64,000 bases of DNA from Bacillus thuringiensis (lineage in GTDB: Bacteria > Bacillota > Bacilli > Bacillales > Bacillaceae_G). Under the pieces are notes generated by a model. It was not told where the DNA came from and did not search any database. It was given only the letters and a program-made list of their open reading frames with translations. This document shows positions 17,381 to 24,756 of this stretch, piece after piece. Location of the stretch: positions 3,346,501-3,410,500 of the forward strand of contig NZ_CP012099.1 in NCBI RefSeq assembly GCF_001182785.1, written 5' to 3'. The position numbers and the translations under genes were made by a program. Within the stretch, counting starts at the first letter, position 1. Each line of letters starts with the position of its first letter.

Positions 17381-20300
17381 CTATGCATTTTTACGTTTTA
17401 AGAAAATCACTCCACCAACAATTAACAGTAATGCGCCTGCAGCCATAGAGATCCAACTTGTAAGATTAGTACCTGTTTGCGGTAACCATCCAATTTTAGA
17501 TTGAATTTCTTGCTTAGGTTGTGGTTGTTCTTTTACTTGCTCGTTAGGCTGCTCTGGTGTTGGAGTATTTTTATCTGAATTTGGCTGTTCTGGTTTAGGT
17601 TGTTCCGGCTTTACCTCTTTAAATTTCACTGTTTGTCCCTTATCTTCAATTTCAGCGTGAATAGCTACTAATATATTATCTTGATACAGTTCTTCAAACA
17701 CTACTACTTCTTTACCTTGTAATGCAGAAGCATTAAATGTGAAATCTAGTGTGATAGAACCATTCTTCTCTTTAGCAATAAACTTAGATTCTACTGTTAC
17801 TTCTTTACCATCAACTAATAATGGCTTGTTTGTTGCTTTATCCATTAGTTTACCTTTTACAACATACTCTTTACCCACGATTAAGTCTTTGTATTCCACT
17901 TTATCTTGGATTGTTACAGATTTAGAAGCGTCTAACTCTTTAGAACCATCAGCTTTGTTTATAGCTGTCGTTTTAATAGAAGGTTCTACAAATCGAACTG
18001 TTTGACCTACATCGTTAATGTCAGCATGCGTTGTAATTACTTGCCCTTCATGTAATAAGTCTTCAAACACGACTACTTCTCTTCCTTGCTGTTCAGCACC
18101 AACAAAAGTAAAGTCTAATGTTACAAAACCGTTCTTTTCTTTTGCAGTAAACTTCGTTTCAGCTGTTACTTCTTTTCCATCAATTAATAATGGTTTGTTA
18201 ATAGCTTTGTTCATTAGTTTACCTTTTACAGTGTACTCTTTACCTACAACTAAGTTAGTATACTCCACTTTGTCTTGAATAGTGATAGAATCCTTTGAAT
18301 GAATCTCTTTTCCACCATCAGCTTTGTTTGTTGCTGTCGTTTTTACTGATGGCTTAACGAACTTAACTGTTTGACCTTTATCATTGATATCAGCATGTGT
18401 TGTAACAGTTTTTCCTTCTTTCAATAACTCTTCGAATACTACTACCTCTTTTTCTTCTAAACCAGTTGCATCAAATGTGAAGTCTAATGTAATAGAGCCA
18501 TTTGCTTCTTTTGGTGTAAACTTCGTTTCAGCTGTTACTTCTTTACCATTTACAACTAATGGTTTATTAGTCTCTTTATTCATTAATTTACCTTTTAAAG
18601 TGTATTCTTTACCTACTTGTAGGTCTTTGTATTCCACTTTATCTTGGATTGTTACAGACTTAGACGTGTGCATTTCTTTTGTGCCATCTGTTTTATCAGT
18701 AGCTGTTGTTTTTATTGAAGGAATCTTTTCATCTTTGACAATGTGTTTAATGATTTGACCATTCTCTTTAATTTCAAAAGAGAACGTTTCTTCATTTAAT
18801 ACATAACCTTTTGGTGCAACAGTTTCTTTATATGTGTATTTTCCAAATGGTAATTTTTCAAATTTAGCGATTCCTTTATCGTCTGTTTTTCCTTTTACTA
18901 CTTCTTTTCCTGCTTCGTTATAAATCGTAAATTCTGCATTTGGAAGCTTGTTATTTCCATCAGCTACATCTACCTTTGTAATTTCTAGATCACCTTTGAT
19001 AAGATGATTAACTGCCAATAACTCAATAATCTTCCCATGTTCCTTTATTTCGAACAGAATTGGTTCTTTAACAAGAACGTAACCATTTGGAGAAGCCTTT
19101 TCTACAAATGAATATTTACCATACGCTAAATCTTTGACGTTAATCTCGCCATTTTTATCTGTCTTATATTCCCCAACTACTTTTCCACTTTCATCTTTCA
19201 ATTCAAATACTGCACTTTCTAATTTTTTGCTAATATCTTCATTATCTACTTTTAGTAATTTTACACTACCTTTCACTTCGGTATTTTCCACTGTAAAAGT
19301 AAGTGTTTTATTGTGCTCTTTAATTTCAAAAGGATACTTTGTTTTATTTCCAATATATCCATTAGGTGTTTTTGTCTCTAAGAAATAATACTTACCATAC
19401 GTAAGACCTTCAACGTTTGCAATTCCATTTTCTTTTGTTACTACTTTTTGCACTTCTTTTCCATCTTCAGTAAAGACTGTGAATTCAACATTTGGTAAAA
19501 CCTTTCCTGAATCACTGAGCTTTTTAATTTCGATGTTACCTTTTACTTTGTTATTTACTATTTGGACAGCTCCTGTTTCTCCTGTCTTAACTTCAATAGT
19601 TTGTGGTTTATCATCTGAAACATATCCTGTTGGTGCTTTAATTTCTTTTAATGTGTAAGTACCAATTGGTAAGTTGTTTAATTCTGCCATACCATCAGCA
19701 CCAGTCGTAATTTTTCCAACTGATTCATTATTTGCATTAAAGACCTCAAATACTGCACCAGCTAAAACTTCTCCACTTTCTCCAACCTTTTTAATTTTTA
19801 AAGAACCAGCTGCTTCCCAATTTACTGCAAGATCACTACTAAGCTTTTCTTCATTTCTTTCTAATAATACTGTAGCGTTCTGAACAGTATCCGTACCACG
19901 GTAAGCAATTGCTTGAACTTTAGTTAAATTAGCAGCTACACTTAAATTAAATTCACCCGTTTTTGTATTCTTAGGAATTTGGATACGAAATTTTTCTCCA
20001 ACTGAAAGCTGATCTTTCACTTCTCCATTTTCACTAACAATTCTAACTCCATTAGGTGCATTTTTCGCTACTACCTTATAAGAACCACTCTTAGCATTTG
20101 TTTGTACTGAATATAGATTTGTTTCGAAGAATTCACCCTTTAATTCTGCTTTTTGCTTTTCAGCAGGAATCACATTCATAAAAACATCTTGAGTCTCTTC
20201 ACTATTGTTAGCATTACTAATAATAGCCTTAGCTGCTTTTTCAACATTTTTATTCTCATGTTTTAATTCATTTACATCGAGTTGACCTAATGCATTCCAA

Positions 20301-20662
20301 ACCGCAAGTTGCGTTGCATAATGCGCTTCATTTTTATTAGCTACTCCCAGCTGTTCAGCACTTTTTTGTGGGAAACCATTTAATAAGACTCTATATACTA
20401 CATTATCTGTTTTCCCCATTTCAGGAAGATCTTCACCATTTGGTGATTTTAATCCAAGAGTTAAGCAATAAGCAATTTGACCACTTGAATTTTTAATCAT
20501 TTCAGTGCGAATGTACTTACCTAGACTATTACTATAACTCCAGTCCATTGAATATTTCTCATGCGTCATAACCTCTGCACTAGCCCTAGGTAAAAATACA
20601 TTAAGGAATAATGCCAGTACTGATAATAATGTAAAAACTCTTATAATGACTCTCTTACCCAA
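17381..20662 (-). CDS. Thioester-domain LPXTG surface adhesin with SpaA and VaFE repeats
   Basis: 1,093 residues from a TTG at 20662, chosen for GGGAGG 8 bases upstream. Signal peptide to about residue 30. Next is a thioester domain with Cys66 in IAYCL and Gln118 in ATQLAVW, the pair that forms an internal thioester able to bond covalently to host protein. Four SpaA/Cna-B-like repeats follow (about 285-645; motifs GTYTLKEIKAPTGY, KYYFLETKTPNGY, KYSFVEKASPNGY, KYTYKETVAPKGY), then three VaFE repeats of ~120 residues (about 650-1020; each with SIKTTA or SVKTTA, VTIQDKVEY and VVFE), probably with isopeptide bonds. A Pro/Gln-rich wall-spanning stretch, LPQTG, a hydrophobic helix and KRKNA end the protein, so sortase attaches it to the wall. 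No sortase or pilin neighbours are present. Confidence 0.93.
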   Translation of the reverse strand: MGKRVIIRVFTLLSVLALFLNVFLPRASAEVMTHEKYSMDWSYSNSLGKYIRTEMIKNSSGQIAYCLTLGLKSPNGEDLPEMGKTDNVVYRVLLNGFPQKSAEQLGVANKNEAHYATQLAVWNALGQLDVNELKHENKNVEKAAKAIISNANNSEETQDVFMNVIPAEKQKAELKGEFFETNLYSVQTNAKSGSYKVVAKNAPNGVRIVSENGEVKDQLSVGEKFRIQIPKNTKTGEFNLSVAANLTKVQAIAYRGTDTVQNATVLLERNEEKLSSDLAVNWEAAGSLKIKKVGESGEVLAGAVFEVFNANNESVGKITTGADGMAELNNLPIGTYTLKEIKAPTGYVSDDKPQTIEVKTGETGAVQIVNNKVKGNIEIKKLSDSGKVLPNVEFTVFTEDGKEVQKVVTKENGIANVEGLTYGKYYFLETKTPNGYIGNKTKYPFEIKEHNKTLTFTVENTEVKGSVKLLKVDNEDISKKLESAVFELKDESGKVVGEYKTDKNGEINVKDLAYGKYSFVEKASPNGYVLVKEPILFEIKEHGKIIELLAVNHLIKGDLEITKVDVADGNNKLPNAEFTIYNEAGKEVVKGKTDDKGIAKFEKLPFGKYTYKETVAPKGYVLNEETFSFEIKENGQIIKHIVKDEKIPSIKTTATDKTDGTKEMHTSKSVTIQDKVEYKDLQVGKEYTLKGKLMNKETNKPLVVNGKEVTAETKFTPKEANGSITLDFTFDATGLEEKEVVVFEELLKEGKTVTTHADINDKGQTVKFVKPSVKTTATNKADGGKEIHSKDSITIQDKVEYTNLVVGKEYTVKGKLMNKAINKPLLIDGKEVTAETKFTAKEKNGFVTLDFTFVGAEQQGREVVVFEDLLHEGQVITTHADINDVGQTVRFVEPSIKTTAINKADGSKELDASKSVTIQDKVEYKDLIVGKEYVVKGKLMDKATNKPLLVDGKEVTVESKFIAKEKNGSITLDFTFNASALQGKEVVVFEELYQDNILVAIHAEIEDKGQTVKFKEVKPEQPKPEQPNSDKNTPTPEQPNEQVKEQPQPKQEIQSKIGWLPQTGTNLTSWISMAAGALLLIVGGVIFLKRKNA

Positions 20663-21054
20663 TTTTGTAACCTCCCTAGAATAAATTAATCCGAGTATAT
20701 ATCGCAATATCTAAAACATTCACGATCGACCCGATTATCATTATAAAACAATAAATTACAAATATTAAATAATTTTAATGAAATAGTCAAAAAATTTACA
20801 CATTTTATTATTTATCAAGTTTTTTAACGAATTTACTATATACAAATTCTAAAACACGCCTACAAGTTAAAAGACAAATATGTATGTTAAATATATAAAT
20901 AGCAATTCCTTCACTTCAGTTATTAAGCTTTCCCACTATTAAAAATAGCCTTTTCATTTTCTGGTTAATCCGAGTAATTTATACACCTCTTTTAATCTAT
21001 TAATTCTCTATTACGCTCCTTCATTGAGATATAAGGGTGACTCCTCATTTAAAG
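20663..21054. other. Intergenic region upstream of the adhesin gene
   Basis: About 390 AT-rich bases. It holds the adhesin promoter. A GATTATCATTAT stretch near 20732 resembles half a Fur site but not a full box. Nothing else is recognised. Confidence 0.35.
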
Positions 21055-21153
21055 AATAAAGTAAAACTTTATTCAGCTCGATCCCCATCTAACTTCTTTA
21101 CTTTCATTGAATTTTTGGGCGTGAGTCTTACTGCCCACAAATAGCGGGATACA
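21055..21153 (+). repeat. Degenerate bcr1-like repeat lacking its first hairpin (99 bp)
   Basis: Left end ATAAAGTAAAACTTTATTCAG, then the internal segment ATCCCCATCTAACTTCTTT and the right end TCTTACTGCCC...GCGGGATA, all with many point changes relative to the full copies. The segment between the two CAG triplets of the full element (59 bp) is missing. It is the most diverged, so probably the oldest, copy in the window. Confidence 0.75.
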
Positions 21154-21169
21154 TTATGCAACATTGCAT

Positions 21170-21198
21170 TTGATAATCATTTTCAATGTAACTATAAT
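21170..21198 (+). promoter_or_regulatory. Sigma-A promoter overlapped by a Fur box
   Basis: TTGATA (21170-21175), 17 bases, TATAAT (21193-21198). The Fur-like box TGATAATCATTTTCA (21171-21185) matches the 7-1-7 consensus in all but one fixed base and covers the -35. The start codon of the secreted protein is about 40 bases downstream of the likely transcription start. Confidence 0.78.
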
Positions 21199-21245
21199 GA
21201 TTACAGGGTTACTGTTAATCCAATATTCTACATGGAGGTTTTATT

Positions 21246-21599
21246 ATGTTTAAAAAAATTATTGTATCTTCTATGGCGCTTACTATGTTCGGTGGAGCTG
21301 CAACTATGCTAGAGGTACCTACTGCTCAAGCAGCTTCTTATAACTCAACATCATCCTCTTACTTTGATGTTACTCCTGAAGAGGCCGTGGCTTTCTATCA
21401 ATCTCAAGACTATAAAAAATTAAAAGTATTTTTGGATGACTTTGAAGCTAGAAACCCTTATACTCCTGGTGGAGGCTACGCTCAAGGTAGTGTACGTATG
21501 CAAAAATTCAACGATGCTCTTAGAGATGCCAAATTAACAAATGTCTACCAAGAATTTATTAGAATCTCATACTACAATCATTATCCAGAACCAAAATAA
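21246..21599 (+). CDS. Small secreted protein of unknown function, iron-regulated
   Basis: 117 residues with a clear signal peptide (MFKKIIVSSMALTMFGG, cleavage near AQA at about 29). The mature part of ~88 residues is rich in Tyr/Asp/Phe with helical stretches (TPEEAVAFYQSQDYKKLKVFL, VRMQKFNDALRDAKL). It has no Cys and no motif I recognise. Start: ATG at 21246 with GGAGG 9 bases upstream. It is expressed from a promoter overlapped by a Fur-like box, so it should be made under iron starvation. It lies between two bcr1-like copies and ends before a terminator at 21763. A role as secreted iron-starvation factor or toxin partner is inference only. Confidence 0.85.
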   Translation: MFKKIIVSSMALTMFGGAATMLEVPTAQAASYNSTSSSYFDVTPEEAVAFYQSQDYKKLKVFLDDFEARNPYTPGGGYAQGSVRMQKFNDALRDAKLTNVYQEFIRISYYNHYPEPK

Positions 21600-21608
21600 T
21601 AACAACGG

Positions 21609-21703
21609 ATAAAGTGAAACTTTAATCAGTGGGGGTTTTGTTCATCCCCACTGATTATTAGTTGAACCAATCGGGCGTTTACTGGCAGTTGATACGGGAT
21701 TAA
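21609..21703 (+). repeat. bcr1-like repeat lacking its second half (95 bp)
   Basis: The left end and first hairpin are nearly identical to the full copies, up to GGCAGTTGAT; then about 60 bases are missing and the sequence resumes at CGGGATTAAA. It begins 10 bases after the stop of the secreted-protein gene and lies between that gene and its terminator. Confidence 0.85.
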
Positions 21704-21762
21704 ATGTTTATTATTTCTATAACTTAGCCTAATTTTAAATGTATAATCTAAAAATAATTACT

Positions 21763-21790
21763 AAAAACCACTCATATAAGGGTGGTTTTT
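21763..21790 (+). terminator. Terminator downstream of the small secreted protein
   Basis: 9-bp stem AAAAACCAC/GTGGTTTTT ending in a T run on the plus strand. The bcr1-like copy separates it from the gene. Confidence 0.72.
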
Positions 21791-21935
21791 CTATTTCCCC
21801 ATATCATTTAGCGGAATGTTACATCATCTTTATTTTGATATCTTTTATAGTAGACATTCTCTCGTTGACACAATCTAGTAGGTTAGCAATGGAAATATCA
21901 AAATGTATTTATAATTGTTTTCTGTTTAATAGCAA

Positions 21936-21976
21936 AAAACGAACACCCTCTCACAATTAGATAAGGTGCTCGTTTT
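21936..21976 (-). terminator. Terminator of the 146-residue secreted protein gene
   Basis: 12-bp stem with one mismatch (21936-21947 with 21965-21976), with As to the left giving a T tract on the minus strand. It is 86 bases beyond the stop codon. Confidence 0.65.
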
Positions 21977-22061
21977 CATTTTTATCGGTAATTCTCAATT
22001 CACTTTAGCTTCTTTCCAATAAGTAAAGATTAAATTAACTTAAAAACAAAGCGTTTTAAAT

Positions 22062-22502
22062 TTAATTCATAGATCTTACTGAAACTTGGAATTGCCCCTT
22101 AGAACCATCATCATTTGAAACGTAAATTTTATATGTTCCATTCGGTAATGGAGATAAAGCATTCCGTACATTTGTAACATTAATTTGTTGTTCTCCAGGT
22201 TTTATATAACCACCAACAATTAGCTCTGTATTTGGACCTTTTACACTATATCCCATTGTATTTTGACCATTATTTTTCATAGAGAAGCTTAAGTCAGTAC
22301 TCCCATCATATACGAAAGAAGTTTCAGCCTCGCCACTATAATCCATTGTTTGGGTTAATAATAAGTCTGCAGAAACATGTTCAACTACATGAATTGGATC
22401 ATTCGTTTTGTGTACTTCTTCAGCATAAGTATTATTCCCTAACACACCAAGTGTTAATGCTGAAACTACTCCACAACTAAGCACTAGTTTATTTAACTTC
22501 AT
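22062..22502 (-). CDS. Secreted protein of unknown function
   Basis: 146 residues with a classical signal peptide (MKLNKLVLSCGVVSALTLGV, cleavage after TYA at about 27). The mature ~119 residues are predicted mostly beta: repeated short strands such as TSFVYDGSTDLSFSM, TMGYSVKGPN and YKIYVSNDDGSKGQFQVSV suggest a small beta-sandwich of immunoglobulin or C2-like type. I recognise no family. ATG start with GGGGG about 6 bases upstream. It is separated from its neighbours by long intergenic DNA, typical of accessory secreted proteins. Confidence 0.8.
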   Translation of the reverse strand: MKLNKLVLSCGVVSALTLGVLGNNTYAEEVHKTNDPIHVVEHVSADLLLTQTMDYSGEAETSFVYDGSTDLSFSMKNNGQNTMGYSVKGPNTELIVGGYIKPGEQQINVTNVRNALSPLPNGTYKIYVSNDDGSKGQFQVSVRSMN

Positions 22503-23122
22503 TTTAAGTTCCCCCTTGATGTTTGTATTCTATTACCATCATACATCCTTTTCCAAGTGCGTTTTTATGTAATAATTCATATCTATAAACCTATATATCT
22601 TAACTTTTCATCTTAATAGTTATTAAGAAACCCACATAGATAAAGCTACAATATTACGCTTCATAAAAAACATGTGAATTTTAAAGTCTTTTTCTAACAA
22701 AGTTTTATACGAGTAAGTACTAAAATACTCACATAAATAGCATTTCTATTTCAGATAAAATGTACTAATAAAATTTTTCTAAAATTTCACTTTGTAATTT
22801 AATATATTCCATGTTAATATAACGAAGGCTACAAAACAGGAGTCACCACGCATATCATTTTCACAGAATATTCATACTTAAAAAACCTTATTTTATCAGT
22901 AACTCAATCCAAATTTTACCTATACAAAAGTTAGTTTATAATTTCATATGTACATAAATTTAAATAGATTTTTTCTATTTTCCTTATCAATTTTAATACG
23001 AGTAATATAACAGCATGTTTTTCAAGTACCCTTCCTTTTTTAGATAAAAAGTCTACTAATACTAAACATCTATGTCCAACTCATACATAATTCTACTTAC
23101 AAACTATCGGAGATGCAAAACT
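22503..23122. other. Divergent intergenic region
   Basis: About 620 AT-rich bases between divergent genes (secreted protein leftwards, kinase rightwards). I find no gene, repeat or clear regulator site. An isolated AGGAGTCACC near 22839 has no sensible frame behind it. Confidence 0.4.
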
Positions 23123-24376
23123 ATGGGAATTTCTACTCTTTTATTAAATACCTTTATTATAATAATTTGTATCCTTAGCTATCACGTATTTTGGCTAGAG
23201 TTTAAAGAAAAAACAACATGTAATAATATATTATTTTCTATCCTTTCCTCCATTGCTATTATTTTTTGTATGACTTTTCCTTTTCATTTACATGTGGGAT
23301 TTATTTATGATTTACGTTTTATTCCTATAATATTAGTTTTTCTATATGGAAATACAAAAAACATTGTTTTTATAGGAATTTTATATCTTTCTTATCGGTT
23401 TTACTTAGGCGGAAATGGCGTTCTTCCATCATTTATTATCTTCACTATTATTTTTGGTATAACAATGCTCTTTCGTTACTTATTACCTATGTATGTTAAA
23501 GAAAAAAAAGTATTATTAAGCTTATTCCTTATTTTAGTATGTACAACTTCACTTTCTATTTGCGGTATTGTAACTCAAATACATACAGGAGGGAAAATAG
23601 ACTCTACTCTCATAGAATTTTTATTAAATTACATAATCATTAATATTTTCACAGTATTATTATCAGTTTATTTAATAGAGGGAATGATCGAGAAATATAA
23701 AATGAAAGAAAAGCTACAACGGGCTGAAAAATTTTATATAGCTAGCGAACTAGCAGCGTCAATTGCACACGAAATCCACAATCCACTAACCACGGTACAT
23801 GGATTCACTCAATTATTAAATGAAAAACATGCCTCTAAGCTATCTCAGGATCAATACTTAGAAATCATGTTAATTGAAATGCAGCAAATACAATCTACTA
23901 TTAATAACTATTTATCTTTAACCAAACCACAGAACACCCTAAAAGAGAAAATAGATATTAATCACATTTTAAATCAGGTGAAAGATACTATTTCACCACT
24001 CGCTCTATCATACAAAGTTGAAATCAAACAAAATAGTACAGATTCCTTTTATATAAATGGGGACCCCGAAAAATTCAAACTCTGTCTAAACAACATCATC
24101 CAAAACGGAATTGAGGCTATGAAAAATGGTGGATTATTACAAATAAATATACAAAAAGTAAAAGGAAATATCATAATTGATATTATTGATTCAGGAATTG
24201 GGATGTCATCTCAACAAATAAAACGAATTGCTTTGCCATTCTATTCAACAACAGAAAAAGGAACTGGACTTGGTACTATGATTGCTTATAGTATTATTAA
24301 AGAATTAAACGGAGATATAGAGATAGAGAGTAACTTAGGTAAAGGGACACGCTTTTCTATTAGTATCCCTTACTAA
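23123..24376 (+). CDS. KinB-like sporulation sensor histidine kinase
   Basis: 417 residues. Six hydrophobic segments in the first ~200 residues include DLRFIPIILVFLYGN, typical of the 5TMR-LYT sensor of KinB-type kinases. The kinase core follows: H box SIAHEIHNPLTTVHGF with the phosphorylated His, N box CLNNIIQNGIEA, G1 DSGIGMS and G2 GTGLGTMI. In Bacillus such orphan kinases feed the phosphorelay through Spo0F to Spo0A. No response regulator is adjacent, which agrees with that role. Start: ATG at 23123, preceded by CGGAG about 11 bases upstream; the upstream ATG at 23072 has no binding site. Confidence 0.85.
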   Translation: MGISTLLLNTFIIIICILSYHVFWLEFKEKTTCNNILFSILSSIAIIFCMTFPFHLHVGFIYDLRFIPIILVFLYGNTKNIVFIGILYLSYRFYLGGNGVLPSFIIFTIIFGITMLFRYLLPMYVKEKKVLLSLFLILVCTTSLSICGIVTQIHTGGKIDSTLIEFLLNYIIINIFTVLLSVYLIEGMIEKYKMKEKLQRAEKFYIASELAASIAHEIHNPLTTVHGFTQLLNEKHASKLSQDQYLEIMLIEMQQIQSTINNYLSLTKPQNTLKEKIDINHILNQVKDTISPLALSYKVEIKQNSTDSFYINGDPEKFKLCLNNIIQNGIEAMKNGGLLQINIQKVKGNIIIDIIDSGIGMSSQQIKRIALPFYSTTEKGTGLGTMIAYSIIKELNGDIEIESNLGKGTRFSISIPY

Positions 24377-24408
24377 TGCGATAAAAATTTTCTGTTTAGT
24401 TAATTACA

Positions 24409-24476
24409 TAAATGAATTTTAAGAATCCCGCTAGCGCTAGCTTACTTATTAATTATCTTAAATTCATGTGTGTTAA
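24409..24476. repeat. Imperfect inverted repeat around a perfect 12-bp palindrome
   Basis: Arms of about 20 bases (24410-24431 region and its partner ending near 24476) pair with several mismatches and enclose GCTAGCGCTAGC at 24430-24441. It lies just past the kinase stop codon. It may be a transcription end signal or a small relic element. Confidence 0.4.
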
Positions 24477-24487
24477 TTAAAAATAAT

Positions 24488-24531
24488 AAGGATCAGGGCT
24501 TATCTATTGTTACAGATATACTCTGATCCTT
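24488..24531 (-). terminator. Hairpin homologous to the hlyII terminator
   Basis: 9-bp stem (24488-24496 with 24523-24531). The sequence around it, TAATAAGGATCAGGGC and ATACTCTGATCCTTT, lines up with the hlyII terminator at 12324-12366. It follows the hlyII-like remnant by 91 bases and may now end colA transcription. Confidence 0.65.
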
Positions 24532-24621
24532 TAGTTTAATTCAATTAAAAACACTTAATATTTATAACTTTTCTTACATCGTGATGAAATACTAGTTCAT
24601 CGACTTTATCTCATTTACTGA

Positions 24622-24756
24622 TTAGATTTGTTTAATGTAAATATAACATCTCTCGACACTTAATTTGTTATTATCATTATAGACATTTCCTACAGTTGTT
24701 TTTCCATTAAAGTACAGACCTTGTGCCATTCATTGAAAAAGACAACTCCCTTTTTA
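24622..24756 (-). pseudogene. Decayed copy of the hemolysin II C-terminal domain
   Basis: Reading leftwards from the colA stop, the minus strand first gives KRELSFSMNG, matching KGKLSLSMNG of HlyII. After an internal deletion and a frameshift it gives NGKTTVGNVYNDNNKLSV and ERCYIYIKQI, then a stop. HlyII ends NEKSTVGNISNDINKLNI KGPYIEIKQI in the same order. The nucleotide alignment is continuous with 12537-12790 apart from a gap of roughly 100 bases. There is no start codon, and stops TAG, TAA and TGA separate it from colA although the last part is in the colA frame. It is a non-functional relic. Confidence 0.85.

Noticed and set aside
17739..19883. Plus-strand frames of 69-124 codons opposite the adhesin gene
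   Set aside because: Ser/Thr/Phe-rich antisense translations of the repeats, without ribosome sites.
21739..21960. 73-codon plus-strand frame after the small secreted protein
   Set aside because: It starts inside a terminator region, has no ribosome binding site and ends in another terminator.
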